This document shows positions 1 through 9,837 of a stretch of DNA of 44,827 nt, piece after piece (the stretch's first letter is position 1; the number at the start of each line of letters is the position of its first letter). Under the pieces are notes generated by a model, which was not told where the DNA came from, ran no database searches, and worked only from the letters and a program-made list of their open reading frames with translations. Both the position numbers and the translations under genes were made by a program. Source of the stretch: Chara braunii (Eukaryota; Streptophyta; Charophyceae; Charales; Characeae); contig BFEA01000630.1 of the NCBI GenBank assembly GCA_003427395.1, forward strand, positions 317,905-362,731. The letters run 5' to 3'.

Positions 1-1315
1 CCCCCCCCACCTCGGGTGCCACCACCCTTCCCCCATCCTCTGCCTCCACATCTACACCAATCACCCCGTCCCCCACGTCCACCGCCCTCTCCGCTAGCAC
101 GTCATCCACACCTCCATCTTCATCCACCACTACCTCCACCTTGGTCACCAAGACGACAACCCCGCCGTCACGCAGTCATCAACCATTCCCTCCCAGTCAA
201 TACCCCTCATGACTTCATCCACTATCACTTCCACCCATACCCAGATCACCTCCACACCTCAAGCCTTGCTCCCCGTTATCCCAATACCTCCTCCGTCCAC
301 ACTCCTCCCGACCAATCCCACTACCGACTTCACCCGGGTACTCTCCTCCTCACCCAAACTTGATGTCAACACCCTTGCCACCACAACACCCTTGCCACCA
401 CAACACCCTTACCGGGTAACATTCCCCCATCCTTTCGGTCAACGGATATCTCCCCCTTCACCGACCTTCCCCACGAGGACGTCTTCATCTTTCTCAGCAA
501 ACTATACGATGCCTTCCCCCTCCACAATGTCCTTGTTACACACTGGCTCCCTATTGCCAGCACCAGGCTACAGGAAGGCATTGCTCGTTGGTGTTACACC
601 GAACGAGCTAACTGCCAACACGCAAACGAGGAACTCCATTCCTTCCTTCAGTGGGCCAATCTCATCACCTGCACATTCCGACCACAAAAGACAGTCGATG
701 ACTACTTTGAGCAACTCTGTCGTCTTCGACAGAATGGCCCGACGGACCGCTTTGTCCAATACGTCCATGAGTTGCGGCAACACATCTCCCTTGACTACGT
801 CAACGATGTCGCATTCATCCCCTGCTTCAAACGGGGATGCCGCAAGGACCTAGACGCCTCCCTCGTCCACGGCCCCCCAAATGTCCCTCTCCTATCTCCT
901 CAACCGCGCCAGTCACCTAGACAAATTCCTCACCCCGTAAAAGGACGCACTCACATCCGCCCCACCTCGCCCACAATTCTTCCATAACATCGCCGACAAA
1001 ACCTCTCTCTCTGCCTCCTCGGACGAGTTCTCTGCCCCCGACCCCGACATCCTCTCCGACCCACTAGACACCACATCACTCTCCACTGACGAACTCTCCG
1101 CCATTCACCTCATGCGAATGGAAAAGAGAGAATGGTCCAGCCATCCACCCATGAACACCCACCCAACCCGTCTCACGAAACTCACGTCGGAGGAGCGAAC
1201 ATACCTCCAAGTAAAGGGTGGTTGTTTCCGGTGCCGACAGTTAGGACATCCACAGACAAACTGTCCAAATGCCAGACGGTTCACACGTCAGGCATCCAGG
1301 TCCGCGGCCCCCTGA
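1..1315 (+). pseudogene. gag: Gy1 gag (capsid and nucleocapsid), frameshifted
   Basis: Gag forms the particle that packages element RNA. The first ~400 bases encode a Pro/Thr/Ser-rich stretch of low complexity that may be the N-terminal region or leader. A capsid-like sequence is readable in frame 1 from about 364 to 876. It then moves to frame 2 at a run of C (about 873-878), crosses a TAA at 938-940, and continues to a TGA at 1313-1315. A nucleocapsid zinc knuckle CX2CX4HX4C (CFRCRQLGHPQTNC) lies around 1218-1263. The pol frame (frame 3) starts before gag ends and overlaps it by about 45 bases. No start codon is assigned because the 5' end may lie outside the window. Confidence 0.75.
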
Positions 1316-4035
1316 CCCGCCGTCTCCGCATTCACCACTCCCGGTCCCTCCTCCTCATGAACATCGTCCCCAAGATCATCATGAGCCCGTCCCGGCATCG
1401 ACGACTAGTCTGTCGACCATCCCATCGGTGACAACCTCCACCCCACCACCGGAGACCCATTTGGCATCGACAATATGTCTGCCTCCCCCCTCTCCGGTGC
1501 CGCACATCCCACCGGACGACCCCCAAGCATCGCAACCCTCGTCGCCTGACGATCCCCTCACCGCCACATGTTCCGCAACCCTCCTTCCAAACCCATCCTC
1601 TGTCACCTTCTATGATGTTGTCGAGGAACAAGCCCGAGTCGATCTGCTTGTCCGATTAGGCAATGAACAACGCCGCCTCAACACCATTATCTCCACCGCC
1701 AACTCATCACGCTTTCACCTCAAATTCATCACCGCCCCCCTTGGTGCGTCTACGACTAAGTTTTGGGCGCTCCTCGACATTGGAGCCACTGGTAACTTCA
1801 TCACCGACGCGTGTGTCCAGAAAGCCGGTCTTACCTCTACCGGTTACGAATCCCCGATTACGATTCGTTTAGGGGACAAAGGCACCACCGTCGTAGTAGA
1901 CCGCATGGTTCCCGAGACCACCATGATTGTTGGAACCCTCCGCAGTCAGGTCTCATTTGATGGCATGCACCTAATGTGCGACATCGTTTTGGGAACACCG
2001 TGGCTGGACCGTTACATGCCATACTCGCTCTACCCCAACTTCATCCGCCTTACCAACCCCCCTGACACAGTTGACCAATTCCTTCACATGGCTCATACGT
2101 ACCTTGACTCCACCTACTATTGCCTCGTCCTTGATCGAGAGCGTCCGGAGGACTTGCTTCCAACGGACAAACCCAACCAAGCCCCCCCCTCCAACCCCCC
2201 CCTCACCTCCATCCTCGACGAGTTCAAGGACGTCTTTCCCGAGTCCTTACCCGCTGGATTACCTACGGATCGTGGTGTGTCTCACACCATCGATTTGGAG
2301 CCTGGTCACTCTCCACCTTGCCGCCCTCCGTACCAACTCTTTGTTCTGGAAGCCGAAGAAATGAAGCGGTTGCTCAATGAACTCCTTGAAAAAGGATTCA
2401 TTAAGCCAAGTTTATCCCCTTCGGCACAAGCTGCCTTTTCGTCAAGAAAGGCGGAACATCGGAACTCTGGATGTGCACAGACTACCGCGTCTTGAATCGG
2501 ATCACGATCAAGAACAAGTACCCCTTACCTCGGATCTCCGAGCTTTTTTATCGCCTCCGTGGAGCCAAATATTTTACCAAAATTGACCTCCGCAGTGGCT
2601 TCCACCTGATCCGCATCCGCGAGGAGGACACCCACAAGAACGCATTTCGTTCTCGCTTTGGGCACTACGAGTTCCTTGTGATGCCCTTAAAACTCACCAA
2701 TGCCCCTGCCATATTCCGATCCACCATGAACCACATCTTCTGCGACCTCCTCGAAGTCTGTGTCGTCGTTTACCTCGATGATATCCTTGTCTATAGCCCC
2801 ACCTTCAGCATCTCCGCCAAGTCCTCTCTATCCTCAGACAACAAAAATTCTACGCCAAGCTCAACAAATGCACCTTTGCCGCTTCAAGCATTGAATACCT
2901 TGGCCACATTGTCTCCGCTGAAGGAATATGCATGGACCCCTCGAAGGTCACCGCCCTCATCGAGTATCCACCACCCAAGACCCCACTCCAACTCCGCTCA
3001 GTTCTCGGCCTTGCCAACTACTACCGCCCCCTTATCTGCAACTTCTCCGACATTTCGTACCCCCTCCACGAACTCACCCGCAAGGACGAACCCTCCACTT
3101 GGAACGATCGCCGCCAAAACGCTTTCGACTTCCTCAAACAAACCATGACCACGACCCCCGTTCTCAAGATCGCCGACCCCTCTCGACATTGCTACGTTAC
3201 CACTGACGCATCCGAATTCGCCCTTGGAGTCGTGTTATCCCAACACTTCCCTCGCGACACCTTTGAAACCCCCTCCATCAAAGACTCCCCCACCCACGCC
3301 GAGGCTCCACCCGACAAGTACCTCATCGCCTTCACTAGCAAGAAACTCCTTCCCGGAGAGATGAACTACGCCTCCAACGAGAAGGAACTCCTCGCCGTGA
3401 TCCACGCCCTCGAAGTTTGGCGCCCGTACCGCGATGGGCAATACTTCACGCACAACACCATCGTTTCCTTTATCCTCACCAAGAAAGACATCACTCCGCA
3501 CCAAGCCCGTTGGTTAGACTTTCTTGTCGAATTCACATTCACCATTTGCCACACCCCCGGCAAAAGCAACCGCGTTGCCGATGCCCCCTCTCGACGCCCT
3601 GACCACAAGCCCTCTGAGAAAGTGTATGCCACCATGACCCATATCCTACTCCTCCCATCACTTCACCACCACTACACCCAAGGCTACCTCTCTTACCCAG
3701 ATTTCTCTACAATCAACAACAAACTTTGTGACCTCGACTCAGTCCCCGATTACTCCCTTCATGACCAACTTCTTTACATTGACACCAAAGGCACTCGCCG
3801 ACTTTGCATTCCCGACGCACGTGGCCTCCGTGCCCAACTCTTGGTCGAGCATCACGACGCCAAGACTGCAGGACACCTCGGGTTCCAGAAAACCTTCGAC
3901 ACCATCTCTCGTTACTTCTACTGGCCTTCCCTACTTGCCGACGTCAAAGCCTACATTCGCTCATGCCCTACTTGTCAAGCCGTCAACCCCTCAAACCACG
4001 CCAAGCCCAACAAACTACAATCATTGTCGATCAGG
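1..4035 (+). mobile_element. Gy1: truncated Ty3/gypsy LTR retrotransposon
   Basis: Gag, protease, reverse transcriptase, RNase H and the N-terminal part of integrase follow one another on the plus strand, the order that defines Ty3/gypsy elements. The window begins inside or before gag, so no 5' LTR is visible. The element stops in the linker after the integrase zinc-binding domain, near 4030, where unrelated AT-rich repeat sequence begins; the integrase core and 3' LTR are missing. The coding strand is very rich in C and poor in G compared with the rest of the window. Frame changes near 880, 2416 and 2800 and a stop at 938 show that it is inactive. Confidence 0.9.
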
Positions 4036-4071
4036 GCGACTAAGCATTTGTTTCTAAGACGAATGGCTTAG
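1269..4071 (+). pseudogene. pol: Gy1 pol: protease, RT, RNase H, partial integrase
   Basis: Protease comes first, with active site DIGA (about 1778-1789) where the family has D(S/T)GA, and a downstream 'LGTPWLDRY' segment typical of the retropepsin fold. The reading frame shifts near 2416 (frame 3 to 2) and near 2800 (frame 2 to 1). RT keeps the YLDD catalytic box at 2771-2782, but the usual FGLTNAP block reads LKLTNAP. RNase H retains the TTDAS motif (about 3199-3213) and the AS-N-E-KELLAV helix. An H2C2 zinc-binding domain (HH...CPTC) lies around 3850-3980. After that the protein leaves the family at about 4030 and ends at a TAG at 4069. The DDE integrase core is absent, so this copy could not integrate. 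Confidence 0.85.
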
Positions 4072-4175
4072 TCATATGCCCAATGAAGAGAGAAGTAGTT
4101 GTGCAACCTGTTCGTGTATAACTAAGGCAAAGAGTTGGCATTGTTTCTAAGACGAATGGCCTAACTCGATGCCTT
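4036..4175. repeat. Short direct repeat, period 93 bp
   Basis: A segment of about 30 bases containing TTTCTAAGACGAATGGC occurs at 4051 and again at 4144. This is the first sequence after the broken end of Gy1 and belongs to a different, AT-richer element. Confidence 0.6.
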
Positions 4176-4319
4176 GTGTAAGCTAGGTATAAAGGGATAA
4201 ATCACTGAAAGACTATGAACTATTGGTTGCCAAGATTGACTTTGGCTGGTGGGAGTACTTACCTTTGTGGTTTGGCCTGCATGTGGCTGAGCGAGATTAC
4301 TACTTAGGTCTTTTATTAT

Positions 4320-4830
4320 ACTTGGTCTTGTATAAATCTTGGTAAGCCACTTTCTCTACGGGAAGCGTTGCCAAAATTTTTACAAAACCAAGGAGTTAGT
4401 CAGATTTTGTCTTTTCAAAGTTCAATTTGCCTGACTTTTTGGATTAGTAAAAATCTGAGAAGCCTCATTTTCTAAAGGGAGTGCTGCCCAAATTTTTGCT
4501 TCTTCAGGGTGTTAGATAAAATTGGACCTTGAGAAGTCAAAGTCATTTTAAATTATGAACTTAGCTTTGTGTAAATTTTGGTGAGCTACTTTCTCTACGG
4601 GAAGCGTTGGCGAAATTTTTGCAAATCCAAGGAGTTAGTCAAAATTTGACTTTTCAAAAGTTCAGCTTGTTTGATTTTTATAGATGGCTTAGTAAAAATC
4701 TGGGAAGTCTCCTTTTCTAAAGGGAGTGCTGCCCAAATTTTTGCTAAATCAGGGAGTTAGACAAAATTTGACTTCGAAAGGTTGAAGATTATTTATGTTT
4801 TCATATTGCTACGGGAAGCGCTACCGAAAG
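4320..4830. repeat. Tandem repeat, ~239-bp unit built of two ~120-bp halves
   Basis: CTCTACGGGAAGCGTTG followed by AAATTTTT and AAGGAGTTAGTCA occurs at 4354 and 4593, and a third, partial copy (CTACGGGAAGCG) starts at 4809. Between them a diverged half-unit, TTTCTAAAGGGAGTGCTGCC, appears near 4468 and 4712. So a ~120-bp unit seems to have duplicated and then amplified as a pair. The array ends just before the primer-binding-site candidate at 4867, so it probably lies inside an LTR. Confidence 0.7.
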
Positions 4831-4866
4831 TTTCTTAGTCTAGAGGAGAAATTATATTTTGACAGG

Positions 4867-4884
4867 TGGCGACTTTGGCAATCC
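4867..4884 (+). other. Candidate primer-binding site of Tat/Ogre type (tRNA-Arg-like)
   Basis: TGGCGACTTTGGC follows ...TTTGACAGG. Many Tat/Ogre-lineage plant retrotransposons start their internal region with TGGCGACT, complementary to a tRNA-Arg 3' end including CCA, and have a GGGGA shortly after; here GGGGGAG follows at about 4893. If correct, an LTR ends at the CA of 4863-4864 and the repeats at 4320-4830 lie within it. No coding sequence of that lineage is seen downstream, so this is tentative. Confidence 0.35.
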
Positions 4885-6150
4885 ACTCTATATGGGGGAG
4901 ATGTTTTGATAAGTCTACCTTTCTTTGGGCACTCGCTTAGAGGTAGACCTAGGCTTGGCTATCAGGAGAGTCTTGAGTGAGAACGTGTCATGGGGATTTG
5001 ATCTCCATACATTGACGATTTAGCTTGGACATTGACCTGTCGTATGATACAGGTCTTCTTTGGACATTCGATCCAGGATGTGGACTAGTTTCAGCCTGAT
5101 CCTACGAGGATAATCTTTTGTTATCACTGATAACAGGTCGGTTGATTGATCGCCGACTTGTCAGCTCATGACACAACTTTGCTTACACCTGTACTTCAAC
5201 TTGATTGCCTTAGCCCTGAGATTTGATATGTTTCTTTGAGGGTTTTAACCAGACTTCTTTTAATGGCCATTATAAAAAACTTATGAGATTTGTGGAAAAT
5301 TGGATTATGAGTGGGGCTTGAGTGTGAGGCGTTACAGGGAGCAGTAAAGTTGACCACATTAGTGCATGACAATGTGGCTATCGTTTGTGCTTATGTTTTA
5401 TACATGTCAGGATTTTGGAGCTATACGAGTCTTACTTTGGAGGCAGTGAGAATGACAACCATGTGTGGCACGGTCTGCATCCCTGATGGATTTATGTTCC
5501 CCCTTCTTTTATTTTATCTCGAGTTCTGATTTGATATAGAGTGTTGGGTGTTTACTTATTTATTGATTGATTTTGCTTATTAATTTTTATAGTTGGACGT
5601 TGTAGTCCGTGGCAGCTGTCAAAGTCAAAACCCTTGACTTCTTTCCAGACCCTGGATGATAGAGCTGGTCTCCAAGGCGATAAGAGACGATTGCCACCAC
5701 AGGTATGAACATGTGTACCACCCACTCCCCGCAGGGTGCAGAAGAGGGTGTAGCTTTCAACCGCACTCAACGGTTGTCCAGCGTCGAGAGATCATTCCCT
5801 CAAAGGCGCGTGTCAGCCGACACTTGAGTGTCGAATGTGACCCTCGAAATTAACGAGGACCCCATGAGTATGGGTACTACATAGTATGCCATCATCGCGA
5901 CTGCTTGCATATGCTTGCATTGCGAGTCGATATGAGTTAGCCCTGCGTCCGCGCGTTTTTTTACTAAGTCTCGCGCGCGACGCCGATCCGATTTTCGCAT
6001 CGGAAAGTTATGGGATGGCTACTAAGGGACTAGGAGTGTTGTCGCGTTGTTTGTTCTGTGTTGTTCTGTGTTGTTCTGTATATGTATGTGTATGTGTGCG
6101 CGTGGCGTGTGGGATGCATCCTAGTCGATCGTCGACAAGTCGTGCTTGGG
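4885..6150. other. Non-coding, LTR-like or decayed sequence
   Basis: No coding region that I can defend. The stretch holds short inverted pieces such as TTATCACTGATAACA (5120-5134) and a TGTTCTGTGTTGTTCTGT simple repeat (about 6049-6080). On the minus strand a purine run TTGGGGGGTTGAGG (plus-strand 6152-6166) could be the polypurine tract of Gy2, which would put a Gy2 3' LTR at roughly 5600-6155. I found no second copy of that sequence right of Gy2, so the LTR assignment is unproven. Confidence 0.3.
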
Positions 6151-6250
6151 ACCTCAACCCCCCAATGTTCCGGTTCGCGTGCGGGTTCGATAGAGGCGTA
6201 ATACGGCGCGTACCCCCTATGCTACAGCGAACGAGAAACACCCTCGGTTG

Positions 6251-6533
6251 GTCCACCTCTGCGATTGCAACTGATTAGCTTTCGTACTGTGGATTGGTAG
6301 CTCGGCGGGGATATGCCCACCAAAGGGAGGTGACAACTCCCGTAAGGTGGAGGTAAGTCGTACGTCGCGTAGGCCCTATCTTGTCGTAGGGGTCCACCTC
6401 TGCGATTGCAACAGATTATTTTTCGTACTGTGGACTGGTAGCTCGGCGGGGATATGCCCACCGAAGGGAGGTAACAACTCCCATAAGGTGGAGGTAAGTC
6501 GTACCTCGCTTAGGCCCTATCCTGTCGTAGGGG
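6251..6533. repeat. 141-bp tandem duplication
   Basis: GTCCACCTCTGCGATTGCAAC begins at 6251 and again at 6392, and the two units stay alike to the CTATC.TGTCGTAGGGG ends at 6391 and 6532. They differ only at scattered bases (for example CACCAAAGG versus CACCGAAGG). The array lies just beyond the readable C-terminus of the Gy2 polyprotein, in what should be its 3' non-coding region. Confidence 0.85.
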
Positions 6534-6599
6534 CTCGCGAGAGGTATGGCTGGCGCACTCGGCCGGAGCGGCTTGCGGAAGCTCCATTATGTGCTTGCG

Positions 6600-9500
6600 G
6601 TGAGGATGAAGACCAACTCCTGTGTGAACGTGGCCGGGAGGGTCGCGTGCTGCCCTGTGTGGTGTCCGACCAATGCGCTCGACAGTGTAGGTATGCAAAT
6701 GTGGAGGTATTTCAATAACATAGGAGGGGCCATCTACATCCCCTATCACATCCAATACTTGCCACGGTCCTCTGTAGGCAGGTAACAACTTTTGGGATAT
6801 GTTCTCTTCTGGGATGAACTCCTTCGATTTTACCCAAACCAGATCGCCTATAGCAAATTGAGGTCTTCTGTGCTTGTTGGCTTGTTCAACAATTTTATGC
6901 TGCACTTTTATAATGTTTTCCTTTACCTTTTCTAGATCTTTCTGATACTGCATTGCAAATTCCCTAGTTCCTGGCGAAAGTTTGTGTGCTCGATGCGGGT
7001 CCAAACAATCTTTAGGTATGTGGGGATTCCATCCCAAATGCAACTCCATCGGAGTTCTGCAAGTAGTCAAGTGAACAGAGTTGTAGTAGCCACTAGCAAC
7101 TTTGGGCAGATGTTTATCCCAATCAATCTGCTCGGGACAAATGTACATACGCAGCGTCTGCTGCAGGAGCTTGTTCATTTGCTCAGTTTGCCCATTTGTC
7201 TCAAGGTGTCGGCCTGATGACATCGTCTGCTTAAGAGTCATAAACACTCATTAGCTGCTGCCATTGTTCACTAGTGAATCGAGAGTCTTTGTCACTAACA
7301 ATAGTCAAGGGATGACCGTAGTCCTTCACCCAGTGATTAAAGAATTCTCGAATTACTAAATCAGTTTTAGCTTCCGCAGGTAATGCTACGAAAACAACAA
7401 ACTTGCTGAACCTATCAACAATTACCAAGACTTGGGTTTTCCCATTCCTTCTTTTCACCTTAGTGTTCATGAAATCTATAGACACAGAGTCTCCAGGACC
7501 TGTGGGGATAGGCAAAGGCTTCAAAAGACCAAGGGGAGGCTGTGTGGTGCTTTTGTTTCGTTGGCACACTTGACAACCTTGTACATATGCAATGCAATCA
7601 GGTTTCATGCGAGGCCAGGTGTAAGAATGCAGGAGATTAGCATAGGTCTTTCTCCACCCAAAATGGCCTTCGGTATAATGGCATTCCCCCAAGATTACAC
7701 TTTTGATTTCTTCCTTGTCCGGAATACAAAGCCTATCATGCACATCAGTTCTTTCAAACAACAGCCCTTGGGTTACTCGATAGTTAGGAAACTCTTGTGG
7801 CGCTTCTTGAACACGTTTCAGCATAGCACCATAGACAGGATTAGTGGAATAAGCATCCCTAATCTTATCTTGTATATCAGTGCCTATATCTAGGTATGTT
7901 ACAATAGCACCGAAGAAGTCAGATCTTCGACTCAATGCATCAACAATAACGTTATACTTACCCTTTACTGGCTTTAATTCAAAGTCATATTGATCGACTC
8001 CCAGAGCCCACCTTGTCAGTTTAGGTGTCATCCGGGCTTGTGTTTTCAGCCAACGGAGTGTCTCATGATATGAGTACACTTTGAAGTGGCGACCTAGGAG
8101 GTAACGATGCCAATGGTCCAAAGCTTCCCGGAGTGCGTACAACTCTCTCTCATATGTGGAAGCGGCGACCTTCTCACTAGGCAGTCGTCGGGACATAAAT
8201 TCCACAGGCCTATATCCATTCCCATCATCTTGCTGGAGTACAACGCCTATCCCGTACTGACCGGCGTTGGTAGTAACAACAACGGGCAGAGAAGGATCAA
8301 CAACTTTTAAAACCGGATAGTTAATCAAGCATTTCTTTAGACGCTTAAATGAAGACGTACAGTCTTGATCCCACTTCCAGATGGTCTCCTTTTTCAACAG
8401 TCTGCGAAGGGGAGCAGCAATCATCGTAAAGTGCCTTAGAAATTTACGGTAGTAATTAGCCAACCCAAGGAACGACCGTATTTCCGTCAATGTACGCGGG
8501 TTGGGCCAGTCCCGAATAGCTGCAATCTTTGCGTCTTCCGGTTTGATACCGTCTCCATCCAGTACATGCCCTAGATACAATACCTGACGCTTTGCTCACT
8601 CACACTTCCTGGGGTTCAATTTCAACTTTGCCTCACGCAATTTATTAAGCATAAGTCGAAGGTGCTCACAATGCTCACTTAGACTTTAACTAAAAATCAA
8701 GATATCATCTAGATATATAACAACAAATTATCAAGCCATTCACGAAAATGCTCATTCGTTGTTCGCTGAAAAGTTCCAGGTGCGTTAGTAAGACCAAAGG
8801 GCAACACAATGAATTCATAGTGCCCATACCTTGTACGAAAGGCAGTCTCATATTGGTCTTCTGGTTCTATTTCAATTTGATGGTAGCCAGGCTTCAAGTC
8901 AATTTTCGTGAAGTACTTGCTACCTTGAACTCGATCCAGCAAATCATCAATTCTGGGTAATGGCTCAGCATTTTTAATAGTTATGTGATTTAATCTTCTA
9001 TAGTCAATACACATGCGGACCCCTCCATCTTTCCTTGGCACAAATAACATTGGTGCACCATAGGGTGAGGAGCTAGGCCTAATCCAACCCTTTTCCAACA
9101 TTTCATCTAGCTGGGTTCGCAGTTCATCCAATTATTTTGGTGACATTTTGTAAATTGGGCCCTTTGGAATCTGACTTCCAGGAATAATTTCAATGCGATG
9201 CTTGATTGGGCGTTCTACTACACCGCTCGGGGCCTCTGCCACATTTGTGAATTCCTTTAGAATTTTCTCAACTTCTGGGGACTTGTCTTCCTCCCTAGCT
9301 TCCTCTTCCTTCACTGGGCGCACATAAGTCATAAACACCTGATCAAACAAATTATACATCTTGATATGACGGGCGAACGAGAGGGCACTCGTACAACAAT
9401 GAGCCAAGGTACTTTCCTTACCAGATTCATGAAATAGGCGGATTTTCTTCTTTCCACCCTGCGGACGAGGGAGCCAACATTTATGGTCCCTCAACTTCAC

Positions 9501-9834
9501 ATCCGCATCCACAGCTTCCCCCCAATCTGTACCTAAGAGAATGTCAAAAGGGAGACTATCTTCCACCAAGAGAGTCAGCGAGTGGAGAACGCGTTCTACC
9601 TTCTCCTCTGCTTCGAGCCGAACGTATGTCTGAATCTCCTCAACATATCTATCCATCACAATCTCGCTATTATTTGTTAATTTGCTTACTACGGGCTCTT
9701 CCAATTGTTTTAACTTTAGCCTGAGACACAACTTTCTTACTAATATAGTTGCATGTTGACCCACTGTCAAACATACCGCCTACTCTTACTTTATTGACTT
9801 CTAAATCTGCGACAATTAGCTGCCCTTTCCGTTT
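6600..9834 (-). pseudogene. pol: Gy2 pol: protease, RT, RNase H, integrase
   Basis: Protease has an intact DSGS active site at 9757-9768 and an LLGTDW segment, with a frameshift between them. RT (9131 to about 8690) retains the PFGLTNAP block and, after a one-base shift near 8720, YLDD. Stops follow at about 8687 and 8595. RNase H starts near 8580, and its first catalytic Asp is changed (TTNAGQYG in place of TTDA). Integrase has an H2C2 finger (CHYTEGH...CQVCQ), then SIDF, VSDKDSRF and, after a frame change near 7240, NGQTE, so all three DDE residues are present. The C-terminal GPW and YVIEIPPHL segments resemble the GPY/F region. Clear homology fades near 6690; the frame runs on to a stop near 6510. 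Confidence 0.88.
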
Positions 9835-9837
9835 TTA

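Noticed and set aside
4320-4830. CRISPR array
   Set aside because: The repeats are ~120-239 bp with no regular spacers and the context is eukaryotic.
5311-5529. A 72-codon frame in the AT-rich region
   Set aside because: No motif, no neighbour support, and the length is expected by chance.
6180-6200. GGGTTCGATAG as a tRNA B box
   Set aside because: No A box at tRNA spacing and no cloverleaf stems.
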